A stretch of DNA of 64,000 bases from Pogostemon cablin (lineage: Eukaryota; Streptophyta; Magnoliopsida; Lamiales; Lamiaceae): contig CM042962.1 in assembly GCA_023678885.1 (NCBI GenBank), positions 18,552,336 through 18,616,335 on the forward strand, given 5' to 3'. The position numbers were made by a program, and so were the translations under genes. The stretch's first letter is position 1. Every line of letters begins with the position of its first letter. Below, piece by piece: positions 23,697-34,190 of the stretch. The notes beneath the pieces are model-generated. The model was given only the letters and a program-made list of their open reading frames with translations. It was not told where the DNA came from and did not search any database.

Positions 23697-23815
23697 AATA
23701 CAAGAAATATTAGAAAAGGTTCTTGGACGAAAGTCTGTTTGTTTCGTTGGTTGGGGACATTCTCCAAGTAAGTCGAAGGCCTCATGCAACAATAATGATC
23801 CACAAGATATTGCGA
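23697..23815 (+). pseudogene. CACTA TNPA-like remnant
   Basis: The frame reads EILEKVLGRKSVCFVGWGHS, then PSKSKAS. This resembles the E.LG.R.GY..G.G.GP.P segment typical of the accessory (TNPA/Ptta-type) gene of plant CACTA elements. It is short, ends in frameshifts and has no neighbouring DDE transposase. It supports the classification of CACTA-2 as a deletion derivative. Confidence 0.45.
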
Positions 23816-24194
23816 GATGTGTTAATTGAAGAGAATGTGATTCTTATTTCACGATTATCAAGTGTACTCTCGGACCAGATGATTTTCACTATTAGGTTTC
23901 TTTAATTTACACATTATTAGAATAGTATGTGAATTTTAATTAAAATATATTTTCTTAACTATTAAATTTTTTATTTTTTATGGATGGTAATTTTAAATTC
24001 ATGACGATGTTAAAATTATGTACATTTAAATATGTTGAATGATAAAATTATTTTACAGAAATTTAAAATTTATTTAAGTTAAAATTATATTATACTAGCT
24101 ACACATAAATCTTGAATTATATCTACACATAAGTGCTTTTTAGCACACATAGCATTGACTTTTACCCACACATAGTATTGATTTTGCCACACAT

Positions 24195-24335
24195 AATTAT
24201 TGCCACGTGTCAATTATTCATAGAGCCACATCATAAGTGCAGTCCACATGACAAGCACGTCACATTCCACATCATTGTCCACGTCAGTATCCATGTTGGC
24301 ATCCACGTCAATGTTGTCGTCCACGTCATAAATGT
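24195..24335. repeat. Short repeats with CCACGTCA core in CACTA-2
   Basis: GTCCACGTCA, CATCCACGTCA, GCACGTCACATTCCACATCA and related words repeat about every 18-20 bases near the right end of CACTA-2. The ACGTCA core is also a bZIP-type site. They may act as subterminal binding sites. Confidence 0.7.
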
Positions 24336-25447
24336 GATATGATCAAAAGAATTTGTGTCACATAAAATACATGTTTGTTGACACATAAAAGTGTAGGTAA
24401 AGGTCTAAGATTCACTCACTCACAGGTAATGTGTAGGTAAAAATATTTATCACACAATTATAGTGACACATGTGAACACTTAAAATATGTGTGAGTATAA
24501 GATATTGTCCACACATACTTATCTATTAACTACACATATCATGTGTGGCTAAATACCTAATTTCTTGTAGTGTTTTTTCTTATCCGATGTCTTTTCGAGA
24601 AAAGACATCGGTAAATAAACGATGCCTTATGTACGTCAACCGATGTCTTTCCATTGAAAGACATCGGTGGATAACCGATGTCAAAGGATAAAACTGATAT
24701 CTAATCAAGGGAAAAGACATCGGTTAAAAATCGATGTCTATCAGCGCCTACTTTTAACATCACAGGCTTCAACATTGGCTGCTTGGTGAAATAGATATCG
24801 GTTTTTAACCGATGTCTATCAGCATTTTTGGTGTAGTGATATTAGTATGTGAGGAGTTTGACCATAACCTTCATATGCTTAGAATCTCATGATAGGACAT
24901 TATTGATAATTACTTGTGAAAGTGTTAGAAATGATGAGGGGACCCAAGCCAAGACTCACTTGACCTTAGAAAGGGAACACTAGGAAAACGTCCCTGCCTA
25001 CTAGAGAAAATTCTTCGTGATAATATCTCTATATTGGTATATTAATATCCGTAAGTACCTATGAGAAGAGTGATGATTGGAGACACTCTTTGAGTGCCCT
25101 TAATATCATAACATGAAGACCATCAATGCATGTGTGTGAGTCTATATATACCTTTTTCATGAATGTTGCTTGCCTTGCATACTTCTTAGATTGTTCACCT
25201 TCATCCATCTTCTATGTCCATTGTATCCATCTATCTTTAATTGCTTTCTTAATTGTTAGTTTTTAGTGTTAATCAACCCCCTTTTTTATTGAATAGTCCT
25301 ACAAGAGTAAAACATCTTTCAAATACGACAACCCACTTTCGCCCTTGGGTTCGATATATTATAAATTTTGTACTTGATCACTTACGTGCTACACACGATA
25401 GAGTACACTTGTTCTAATCAATTTAATCAAAATTGAAACTAAGTTCA

Positions 25448-25467
25448 TGGTGCCCGTTGTCGGGGCA
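25448..25467 (+). promoter_or_regulatory. Primer-binding site, tRNA-Asp type
   Basis: TGGTGCCCGTTGTCGGGGC directly follows the 5' LTR. It resembles TGGCGCCGTTGCCGGGGA, the complement of the tRNA-Asp 3' end used by Athila-type elements, with an extra C and two substitutions. Confidence 0.75.
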
Positions 25468-25669
25468 GAAGCCTTCGGTATAACGTGTTTGAATTTGTTA
25501 GCTCTACTTAGGACATTTTTCTTATTTTTGCATTCTATATTTGTTTTGAAAATTTTGTTCTAACTAATTGTTCTTCTTGATAGGTACATCAACCTTAAAA
25601 GAAGAGGAGGAGGAACAAATAATAAATAGTAAGTGAAGGAAAGTTGTAGTAAGCCTTGAAAATAAGAGT

Positions 25670-26831
25670 ATGAACATGGATGGGTGGAACCAATACTTGG
25701 GAGGAAATTATGAAAATCTACTTGGTTTGGTTCCACCACAACAATCAAATGGCTAGAAGGATGAGAGCAACTATGAGTATAGTAGTCAAATGAGTCAAAC
25801 AAGCTCTCAAAGCTACAACAATGGGAGCTATGGGGGATTGCAAGGAGCTTACAATGTGAACACATTCCAATCGTATCAAGGAAACACTTATTCCGTACCA
25901 AGTTCCTACAACCAAGTGCTTATGGTTACTCCTTTATCCGAAAATAGTGCCTTAATTGAATTGTGTAGAAGATATGCTCAAGGGAGTAATGCAAAGCAAA
26001 GTTTTCAACCAAGTCCTTCAAGCTATGAGCCTCAAAATGCCTACTTCCAACTTTAATAGGGGACAAGTGTGGAACATGCCTAGTTACCAAATGGGGAATG
26101 GAATATGTATGCAAAATCGGTATGTCCAAGGGAATTTCTAAGAAGAGTGTCCATCATATGATGATGGGAGACCATCCTTGCAAGATCAATTAAGTCAAAT
26201 GATTAAATTTTTTGAAGAAGGAAGGGAAGAAAGAAAGAAAGAGAAGAAAGAAAGAGAGAGAAGAATGAAAGAAAGAGCATGAGGAAAAAGAAAGGAGATT
26301 TGAGTCCATAGAACGTCAATTGAGTCAAATGATAAGTGAACGGAATACTCTCTACGACATAAAAATTTTGATGAAAAGATTGAAAAAAAGTTAAAGGTAG
26401 AAGAGTGTTCGGGGGATGATGAAGCCTCAAGAGATGTTGAGATAATAAAGGATAAGGAAGACAAGGTCGAAAGAAGCTTAGAGGATGAAAGTGTGAAGGG
26501 TAAAGAGTCTAAGGTAGAAGAAAGCTTAGAGGAGGAAGAGTCTATCTATGATTTCTTGTCTCTTGTTGATAAGGAAAATTTAAGTGAAGATGAAGAATCA
26601 AAAGAGGACTATGAATTCGATGAAGTGGAACAAGGTCTAAGAGCACTTGATGATGAATTCAGGAGTAAAATGAGCATTTCTACATCTTTTAACTCTCCAA
26701 GTTGCATTGAGTTTCAAATTATTATTTATATTGACTTTGTCTTACCTATTGATTCTTCTCATTGCCTTAGGTACAAAAGAGAGCTTGAAGAGATGTTGGG
26801 AATATATTTGATAAAAAGGAATAAGTGGTGA
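25670..26831 (+). pseudogene. LARD-specific ORF remnants (no pol)
   Basis: An ATG at 25670 opens MNMDGWNQYLGGNYENLLGL, is stopped by TAG at 25754, then continues in the same frame as a Ser/Gln/Tyr/Asn-rich segment (MSQTSSQSYNNGSYGGLQG) to 26056. Further on, Lys/Glu-rich coiled-coil-like sequence (FFEEGREERKKEKKERE, about 26200) and an acidic frame (KVEESLEEEESIYDFLSLVD, KENLSEDEESKEDYEF) run to 26831. No zinc knuckle or enzyme motif is visible. This may be a decayed, family-specific gag-like protein; I do not assign a function. Confidence 0.4.
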
Positions 26832-29236
26832 TCACGGAAAGAAAGGTTAATGGAATGCAAGCTCAAACGAGTTGAATTCTTAAAGCCAATCTCAAAGGAT
26901 GCTACTATGGTCGTTACTTGCCACAAATGCTTAATAGAGGAAAAAACACAAAGATTAAAATTTGATGGCAAGAACGAACGATATCCTTGGCCATTCCGAT
27001 GAGTTCTCCAAATTTTGTTTGGCTTGAAGACTTTAAACTTAGCACTAGATGAGAGACAACCCATCATTTATTTTAATGCTTTCATTTAATTGCTTTGACT
27101 TAGTTTTCTTGCATTTTTGGTATGTAGGTTGATTGTGCACGTGAGGAGAATGCATATTGGAGATACGAGAAGTGCTCGATTTGAAGTGTGAAGGTACGTC
27201 TCACCACTTCTTACAAACTTAAAGTTCAACTCTTGTTTCACTTTAAGTTTGGGGGGATAGTGCGTGGTGGACATACCTTGAATTGTTGTGATGCATATAC
27301 TTCTTTACAAGAAGCTCATTATTGGAAACTAAAAGGGTAAGTCCCACCACTTTTTGCAAACTTAATCCTCAACTTGTTTTGATTTAAGTTTGGGAGGAGA
27401 GTGCGTGGTGTGACTCACTACTTGAATGTGCTTATTATGATGATTGAGAGGTCTTCTTGTAAAATTGGGTAAAGTTTAAAATTTTTCTCATGAGTATTGG
27501 TATGATTTTGGATTGTTTGGTTGTGTTGAAGTGTATGTTAGTTCATTATTTGCTAGTAATTGTTGTGCTAATGGTTTTGGTGAGTTGAGCAAAAATGAAG
27601 TGTAGTGGAAGCATGAATTGAGCCTAGAAATCAATATCGAGATTCGTTGTGCATACAATCCGGAAGCTCGTGCCAACCATTTCCATTACCAAATGCCTTT
27701 TCAGAGAGTTTACTTTAATACTCATCATTTCTATTTGCTTAGCATATACTTGATTTGATTTGGATTGTTTGGATTAGTATGCAACTTCATATGTTATGTA
27801 CTTGGGAGGTTTACTTGCTTTTTTATTTTTTCTTATTTTTGAATAAGGTGGCAAAATCTTGAGCTTAAATGATATGGGATGATGACGATATGTGCTTGAT
27901 TTTCTTTTGATGGATGGATTTTCATTTTTGCATGTTTTGTGTTGTTGTCTTGTTCCTTGTTTGGTGAGTCTTTGCTCATGTGTTCTGTTTGTATTTTTAT
28001 CCTTGTATAGGGTTGTTTGGTGGTTTGTTTCGGGATGTTGTGAGTCATTTTTGAATGTGAGTAATGACATGTTGTTTGTGATAAGTGATGGCGAATTATG
28101 TTAAGAATCTCTACTCTTTAAAATTGTGACATGTTCTATTTAACTTGTTCAATTTTGAGATGAATTGAGGTGTAATGAGTTCCTAAGGGTCCGAGCAAAA
28201 GCTTGTGAGCGTTTGAGCCTCAACCTTGCATCCATGGTTAATTTCTTCATGATTGGATCGAATGAGCCTTGACAAACTAGAACTTGCTCATGGACTACGG
28301 GAATGAGCCCGATTGGTGGAGGTTAGTGATATGATCTTAGGTCATCCTTGTTACTTTAAAGTCATTGCCATATATTTTCTTACATTATACATCATCCCTA
28401 GTTAATCACTTTGAGCCTTAAAGTCTATTTCTTGTGATATAAGTACATTACAAGTCATGATTACATTTAAGCCTTATATATAACCTTTGTGTGGGTAATT
28501 GAGGAGATGATGATTTACGAGGTTTGACGTGAGAAATATACAAAAGAATGAAGGAAATGGTAAACAAGCAAGAAAAGGATGAAGAGAGCTCAAGAAAAAT
28601 GTACATGCAACCTCAACACAAGAAAAGGAGCAAAATAAAAATATGCTCAAGTAATTCAAAAGTAAAAAAAGGAAGCATGCAAATCAAAAGAAGCTCAAGA
28701 TATCAAAGGAATGATAATGATTAGTGCTTGTGATTAAAGGAGAAAATAAAGGAAGATGAAAATGTGAAGAAGTTGAAGAAGCTGATCATCTCTTCGATTA
28801 TCTACACGTGAATAGTCACTTTTATCCAAATTTTCTCACCCTACCAAAGAGCCTAACATTACATCCAAAAATAAAAGACCTTTTTCATCACTAATTGAAG
28901 CTATGGTGGCTTGTGAATGTAGTCCGTGAGCAAGCCTATGGTGCATTGGGTTTAATCGATTGATGAGTGAAAACTACCTTACTTTATAGAGTGTTGAGTG
29001 CATTTTGATATCCGACGTGAGGTTTGGACAGGAAGGAACTTTATTACTCTTAATTTTTTATACTTGAACTTGCTAATTTTTCATGTCATGATTTTAACGT
29101 TGTAGTGTGACTTGATATGATTTGTAGTCCTTGTTACTTATGATGTATTGTTGCTTATGATCTTTAAGTCTTTCTCTAGGTGAAAATTTCCCCTCTCGTT
29201 TTCTCATTTTCGTTGCTCGAGGACGAGCAACACTTT
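26832..29236 (+). other. Non-coding 3' interior of the LARD
   Basis: No pol domain is found. Two diverged copies of a block, each running from GT(A/C)...CTCACCACTT or CCCACCACTT through CAAACTTAA to TTTAAGTTTGGG..GATAGTGCGTGGTG or its like, end near 27270 and 27411. These PPT-like repeats are common in Athila-type 3' regions. Minus-strand Ser/Phe-rich frames here are shadows. Confidence 0.55.
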
Positions 29237-29248
29237 AAGTTTGGGGGT
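29237..29248 (+). promoter_or_regulatory. Polypurine tract of the LARD
   Basis: AAGTTTGGGGGT lies immediately before the 3' LTR start (TGATCAG), the expected site for plus-strand priming. Confidence 0.75.
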
Positions 29249-30893
29249 TGATCAGTGTCATTTTCACATAGATTTTACTGTCTTTTTTTATTATATATTG
29301 TTGTGTGTTTTTAAATTTTGTATATCATTTGGTGGAGTTATATGAATATATGAAGATTTGTACTTTGAAATGATAAATGTGTGATTTTAATGAATAAGTG
29401 CCATAAATGCGCAATATTCATAAATATTTAGAAAATTGATATCTTGGTGTAATTTGTATAATTTTCAAGTAAAAATAGATTCTAGACGCGATAAGGAAGA
29501 TGTGAAAAAAAATAGATCTCAATTCGGAGTTTAAACGAGCAAGAAACGGGCTGAATTGACCCAACTCGAGTTGCCTCAACGCAACTCGAGTCTAGTTGGG
29601 GTCCTGAAATTGTCCAGAGAGCTTACTCGAGTTGCAAGGTCCAACTCGACTTGTAACTCGAGTCGAGCTGCACCTTAAAAAATTAGAAAATTCAGGAAGC
29701 TTCCAGAAGCTTCCAGGGGTTATAAATACATGTTTTGATCACAAAATCCTTGAGGAATTATTTTGGATCATTTTCCACACACACTAGACATCTAAATCAC
29801 ACACATTCATCTCCATCTCTTCCATCCTTCACTTCATCCATTCAAACCACTTGATCTCCTCAAATTCATCCATAAATCCATCCATCCACCAATCTAAGAA
29901 GAGGAATTCATCATTGATTGAAGATTTTAGCATGATCAAGGAGGAGGAAGTTCACCATCAAAGGGGAGCCAACTTACCTTTATTTTGTTATTTTCTTCAT
30001 TATTTGGCTCAATTGGAGCATGCCATGGATTGTATAGATTTTATCATGATTTGTAGTGGCTAGTCCTCATGTGAGGTTATCAATATGATTGGTTAGAGAT
30101 TATTTATATTTTGCACACCACAAGTTTGATGAAATGATTGTTATGAATATTTTCTATCATGAATGCTTATTCTCATTTTATGTATGATTTGTGTGATTAA
30201 ATTCTCTATTCATAGTGTTAGGATGACCATTCCAATATTATGCTTAGTAGTTTAATTGAATCATTGATTGCATGAGGTGACTATATTAGTATGTGGGGAA
30301 TTTGACCATAACCTTCATATGCTTAGAATCTCATGATAGGATATTATTGATAATTATTTGTGAAAGTGTTAGAAATGATGAGGGGACCCAAACCAAGACT
30401 CACTTGACCTTAGAAAGGGAACACTAGGAAAACATCCCTACCTACTAGAGAAAATTCTTCGTGATAATATCTCTATATTGGTATATTAATATCCGTAAGT
30501 GCCTATGAGAAGAGTGAGGATTGGAGACACTCTTTAAGTGCCCTTAATATCATAACATGAAGATCATCAATGCATGTGTGTGTGAGTCTATATATACCTT
30601 TTCTATGAATGTTGCTTGTCTTGCATACTTCTTAGATTGTTCACCTTCATCCATCTTCCATGTCCATTGTATCCATCTATCTTTAATTGCTTTCTTAGTT
30701 GTTAGTTTTTAGTGTTAATCAACCCCCTCTTTTATTGATTAGTCCTACTAGAGTAAAACGTCTTTCAAATACGGCTACTAACTTTCGCCCTTGGGTTCGA
30801 TATATTATAAACTTTGCACTTGGTCACTTACGTGCTACACACGATAGAGTACACTTGCTCTAATCAATTTAACCAAAATTGAAACCAAGTTCA
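29249..30893 (+). repeat. 3' LTR of the LARD
   Basis: It starts TGATCAGTGTCATTTTCACA and ends GAAACCAAGTTCA, followed by TSD CCCAT. It is 1,645 bp and closely similar to the 5' LTR, with the CACTA target GACTATATTAG uninterrupted near 30279. It carries its own CTCGAG cluster (about 29558-29673). Confidence 0.92.
29696..29728 (+). promoter_or_regulatory. Heat-shock element and TATA box, 3' LTR
   Basis: GAAGCTTCCAGAAGCTTC (29696-29713) and TATAAATA (29721-29728) are unchanged from the 5' LTR although nearby bases differ. From here transcription would run outward into flanking DNA. Confidence 0.7.
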
Positions 30894-31100
30894 CCCATTT
30901 AAGGTTTACATTTCCTTTTTTATCAAGTTGTGCCCACACAAAACAATCAATTATTCCATATAGGGCCCATGCACAACACTAATACAACTATCCACTTCAC
31001 ATTAAATATTGTTTCTCACTTCACTACACATTAAAATATTATATCTCTTAATGTACGTGCAAAAAGCAAACATAAACGTTAATGCGGGATATAGGGAGTA

Positions 31101-31332
31101 TAATATATAAATATAATTTTTTTAAAATAATGTATTTTATATTTATCAATTAAATAGTATTGTATATACGCTTATTTTTTCATAACATTAATTTTTACTT
31201 ATATTTAGGAATGATAACATATAGGTTACATGCTTTTGTAGAGATATCATATCCGTTTAAATATCTACCGTATCCATAATTTTACAGTTTTTAATTTTTA
31301 TTCAATCTTAATCTTAAACGTCCATTTAATAC
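31101..31332. other. AT-rich spacer
   Basis: No gene or element end recognised. Confidence 0.5.
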
Positions 31333-31554
31333 TACTCCCTCTGTCTGCCCCAAATGAGTGTATTTACTTTTTGCACGTGAAATAAGGAGTATTATTATTT
31401 AATTAGTAATAAGTAATTATATTAGTGTGTGACCTTATATTTTAATTGTATTAGTGGGTGTGTGCGGGTCCCATGTGCATAAAAAGGGAAATTAAACCCT
31501 TAGGGGCGGAGCCCCAAAATGAAAAAATAAGGCTCTTTGGAGCGGATGGAGATT
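31333..31554. mobile_element. Stowaway-type MITE, one degraded end
   Basis: The left end is TA-CTCCCTCTGTCTGCCCC. The right end, GGAGCGGATGGAGA, is less well preserved. The core TTAGTGGGTGTGTGCGGGTCCCATGTGC is shared with the copy at 1792. A partial second copy occurs near 34200. Confidence 0.65.
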
Positions 31555-31768
31555 GATTTGACAATTAATAGAATATGCCAAAAATATCACTCATATTTAC
31601 TAAATTATTATATTGTTAATTAAAAAATAAAAAAAATATTATTAGCATAAATAATATTAATGGTTAGGATTTAATGTTTTAAATGGACTGCCAAAATTAA
31701 AACTGCATGGTTTATAAATATAATAAAATTGAAAAGAGAAAAAAATTGAAGATAAAAATAAAAATTTA

Positions 31769-31770
<2 letters not shown>

Positions 31771-31828
<58 letters not shown>
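31771..31828. repeat. Compound (TA)n(GA)n microsatellite
   Basis: About 17 TA units pass directly into about 11 GA units. Confidence 0.95.
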
Positions 31829-31829
<1 letters not shown>

Positions 31830-31977
31830 AATTTATTATATGTCCAAAATAAAATATAAAGATATATTAATTATAGAGTGATTTTGGGGCACTAAGGTTA
31901 AAGCACTGCAATTGGGCTCTTTATTATAATATTCTATAAAAAATTTAATGGTGAACTAAGTATACTTAATATATAAA

Positions 31978-32255
31978 GGGTTAATTCCTTAAAAATTCAC
32001 CACTTTATTGGAGATTTTCAAATTTATTACGACCTTTTATTTTTGTTAATTCAATACACAATCTATTTAATTTTTTTAATTTTATCACAACTTTTATTTT
32101 TGCAATTTGATACACCACTTATGTTATATTTTCCATTCAATTCATTATTGTAATTATTAAAAATTAATTATAACACATTGATCGATCACTTATTGAGTCA
32201 TTTCATATGAGTTTTTTTACCCTAATAAGGTGGTGAATTTTTTAGAAATTAACCC
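31978..32255. mobile_element. Mutator-type MITE with 9-bp TSD
   Basis: Terminal inverted repeats of about 29 bp are visible: GGGTTAATTCCTTAAAAATT then CACCACTTT at the left, and AAGGTGGTGAATTTTTTAGA then AATTAACCC at the right. The 9-bp duplication ATATATAAA is perfect on both sides (31969-31977 and 32256-32264), diagnostic of the Mutator superfamily. It is 278 bp and non-coding. Confidence 0.88.
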
Positions 32256-32940
32256 ATATATAAATACAACTTAAATTATGTATAATATTTGACTATATTA
32301 ATTATTAAGAAATTAATTAATATTTTTATTAGTAATTCTTAAAATAAAGTTGAAACATTATCTAATTAATTGCATCTAAGAATATTTAAATTGATTGCAA
32401 TTAATATAAAAAAACATATATCATATTCAATTTATATAATAGGTAAGAACATTATTTATCTATAGATAATTTTAATGATTGATTTGATTCGAAATTTAAT
32501 ATAAATATAAATTTTATATAATTAATTATATTAAAATTATTTTATTTTAATTGAAATTTATCTTATAAAAAAGTAGATATAATTTCTCTATAAAACTCAA
32601 TTATTATTTTGTATTAAAATAAATATATATTTTACTATAATATATTTTCATATTAATAAAATAAAATATAAAATATTATTTAATATAATAAATTATAAAT
32701 ACTAAAAAAATATTTATAGAGACGATACTAAAGAAAATAAAATTTAATGAACAATAAAAATAAATTACAAACCTTAAAAATACATTTCATAAATTAATTC
32801 TAAAGATTAAATTAAAAGAATATATATAAATATTATCCTAATGAAAATAAAATTAAATGAAAACTTAGAATAAATTACAAACTTTGAAAATAGATTTCTT
32901 ACATTAATCTTAAAGAATAAATAAAAATAATAAAAAATAT
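32256..32940. other. AT-rich DNA
   Basis: Extremely AT-rich with no supported feature. Confidence 0.55.
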
Positions 32941-34190
32941 AGTTGACCTGTGCTTTGAATTTTCTAACTCTAAAATTTCTGAAGTTAATTCTGGATACGT
33001 ACACTAATGACTTTTTTTAATGATCGAAACTACAAATAAGATCAAATAAAAATAAGAACAATAAAATAAAAAAAACTTTAAAAATAGAGTTTATGGATAT
33101 AAAGAAAACAAAAAAAAACATAAATTATAAGATAAACGTAAAAAAAGAATGATACCTCAAACGATAATGTTTGAACCTGAAAATAAGATTTAAAAGAAGA
33201 ACAAAAGATAGAATACTAACATATAAAAATAGAGTTCATAGAATTACTATAAAACAAACACAAAAAATGAAGAAAAAAAAGATAGACAAAAAAAAAAAGA
33301 ATGATAACTCAAATAAGAATGATTGGACCTACAAATAAGATCAAATATGAGAGTGATTGAATATAAAAATAATATCAAATAAAAGTAGAAAAGAAGATAA
33401 AATAAATTAAATTATAAAAATAGGGTTTATAGAATTATTAAAAAAAAATCGAAGAAAAAAAAAAGATAACAAAAAATTAAAAATTATAATGATACCTTTA
33501 AGGAGAATTATTGAACTTGCTTATAAGATACATACATTGATGACTTTTTTTAATGATTGAAACCACAAATAAGATCAAATAAAAATAAGAATAATAAATA
33601 AAAAAACTTTAAAAATAGAGTTTATGGAATATAAAGAAAATAAAAAAAATAAATTATAAGATAAAAAAAGGATACCTCAAATGATAATATTTTAACCTGA
33701 AAATAAAATTTAAAAAAAGAACAAAAGATAGAATATTAAAATATAAAAATAGGGTTCATAGAATTATTATAAAGTAAACACAAAAATTGAAGAATAGACA
33801 AAAAAAAAAGAAAAAGAAAAAAAGAATGAAACCTAGAATGATTGGACCTAAAAATTAGATAAAATATGAGAATGATTGAATTTAAAAATAATATCAAATA
33901 AAAGTATAAAGAAGATAAAATAAATTAAATTATAAAAATAGGGTTTTTTAACTCTAAAATTTCTGAAGTTAATTTTGAATACGTATACTGATGACTTTTT
34001 TTAATGATCGAAACTGCAAATAAGATCAAATTAAAATAAGAACAATAAAATAAGATAAAAATTTAAAAAATAGAGTTTATGGAACATAAAGAAAATACAA
34101 AAAAAAAGAAGAAGAAAAAAACATAAATTATAACATAAACAAAAAAAAAGAATGATAACTCAACTGATAATGTTTGAACCTGAAAATAAG
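32941..34190. repeat. Long A-rich tandem repeat, three diverged copies
   Basis: The marker GACTTTTTTTAATGAT occurs at 33009, 33542 and 33993, followed each time by GAAAC...CAAATAAGATCAAA, TTTAAAAATAGAGTTTATGG and an AAAGAAAA tract, so the units are about 530 and 450 bp. The third copy is truncated and runs into the duplicated MITE fragment. No coding potential. Confidence 0.75.

Larger units (their letters stand above)
21975..24572. mobile_element. CACTA-2, nested in CACTA-1
   Basis: The ends are CACTACAAGAAATTGG and the inverse CTAATTTCTTGTAGTG, flanked by the TSD TTT (21972-21974 and 24573-24575). Subterminal sequence is rich in CCACACATAA and ACACAT words in both orientations. It is 2.6 kb and non-autonomous: only a short transposase-associated remnant is left at about 23697. 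It splits the right subterminal repeats of CACTA-1, so it is the younger of the two. Confidence 0.9.
15298..24838. mobile_element. Pack-type CACTA (En/Spm) transposon, 9.5 kb
   Basis: The ends are CACTACACCAAAAACG and the inverse TTTTTGGTGTAGTG, flanked by the 3-bp TSD ATA (15295-15297 and 24839-24841). The uninterrupted target GACTATATTAGTATG is preserved in the sister 3' LTR near 30279, which proves the boundaries. Subterminal arrays of AGACATCGGTT and AACCGATGTCT fill about 15305-15790, 21720-21970 and 24575-24830, the expected TNPA-type binding zones. No TNPA or TNPD (DDE transposase) gene is seen. The interior instead carries spliced host gene fragments (LOG-like and aminopeptidase P). 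A second CACTA lies in its right subterminal zone. Confidence 0.92.
14251..25447 (+). repeat. 5' LTR of the LARD, split by a CACTA element
   Basis: It starts TGATCAGTGTCATTTTCACC and ends AAACTAAGTTCA. Removing the CACTA insert (15298-24838) and one ATA duplication leaves about 1.65 kb, matching the 3' LTR (1,645 bp). Shared blocks in order: CTCGAG cluster, heat-shock element, TATAAATA, CTCCATCTCTTCCATCC leader, and CTTACGTGCTACACACGATA near the end. Confidence 0.9.
14251..30893 (+). mobile_element. Large non-autonomous LTR retrotransposon (LARD-like)
   Basis: Two matching LTRs, TGATCAGTG...AAGTTCA, flank a 3.8-kb interior, and both ends carry the TSD CCCAT (14246-14250 and 30894-30898). A primer-binding site like the 3' end of tRNA-Asp and a purine tract before the 3' LTR complete the structure. 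No protease, reverse transcriptase, RNase H or integrase motif is present in the interior, so it must rely on another element. The tRNA-Asp primer and the TTAAGTTTGGGGG tract resemble the Athila branch of Ty3/gypsy, which is the likely helper. Without the CACTA insertion the element would be about 7.1 kb. Confidence 0.88.
14198..31100. mobile_element. Stowaway MITE split by the LTR element
   Basis: The left part (14198-14250) begins TA-CTCTCTCCGTCCCGCG and runs into AGTTGTCCCAT. The right part (30894-31100) begins CCCATTTAAGGTTTACA and ends GCGGGATATAGGGAG-TA. The 5-bp duplication CCCAT marks the later LTR-element insertion. Both halves contain a TTAAGGTTTAC...AGTTGT stretch, so the target may already have been two overlapping MITEs. 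Coordinates cover the whole split locus, most of which is the inserted element. Confidence 0.75.

Noticed and set aside
26195..26464. Minus-strand Ser/Phe/Leu-rich frames in the LARD
   Set aside because: They are shadows of the plus-strand Glu/Lys-rich purine tract.
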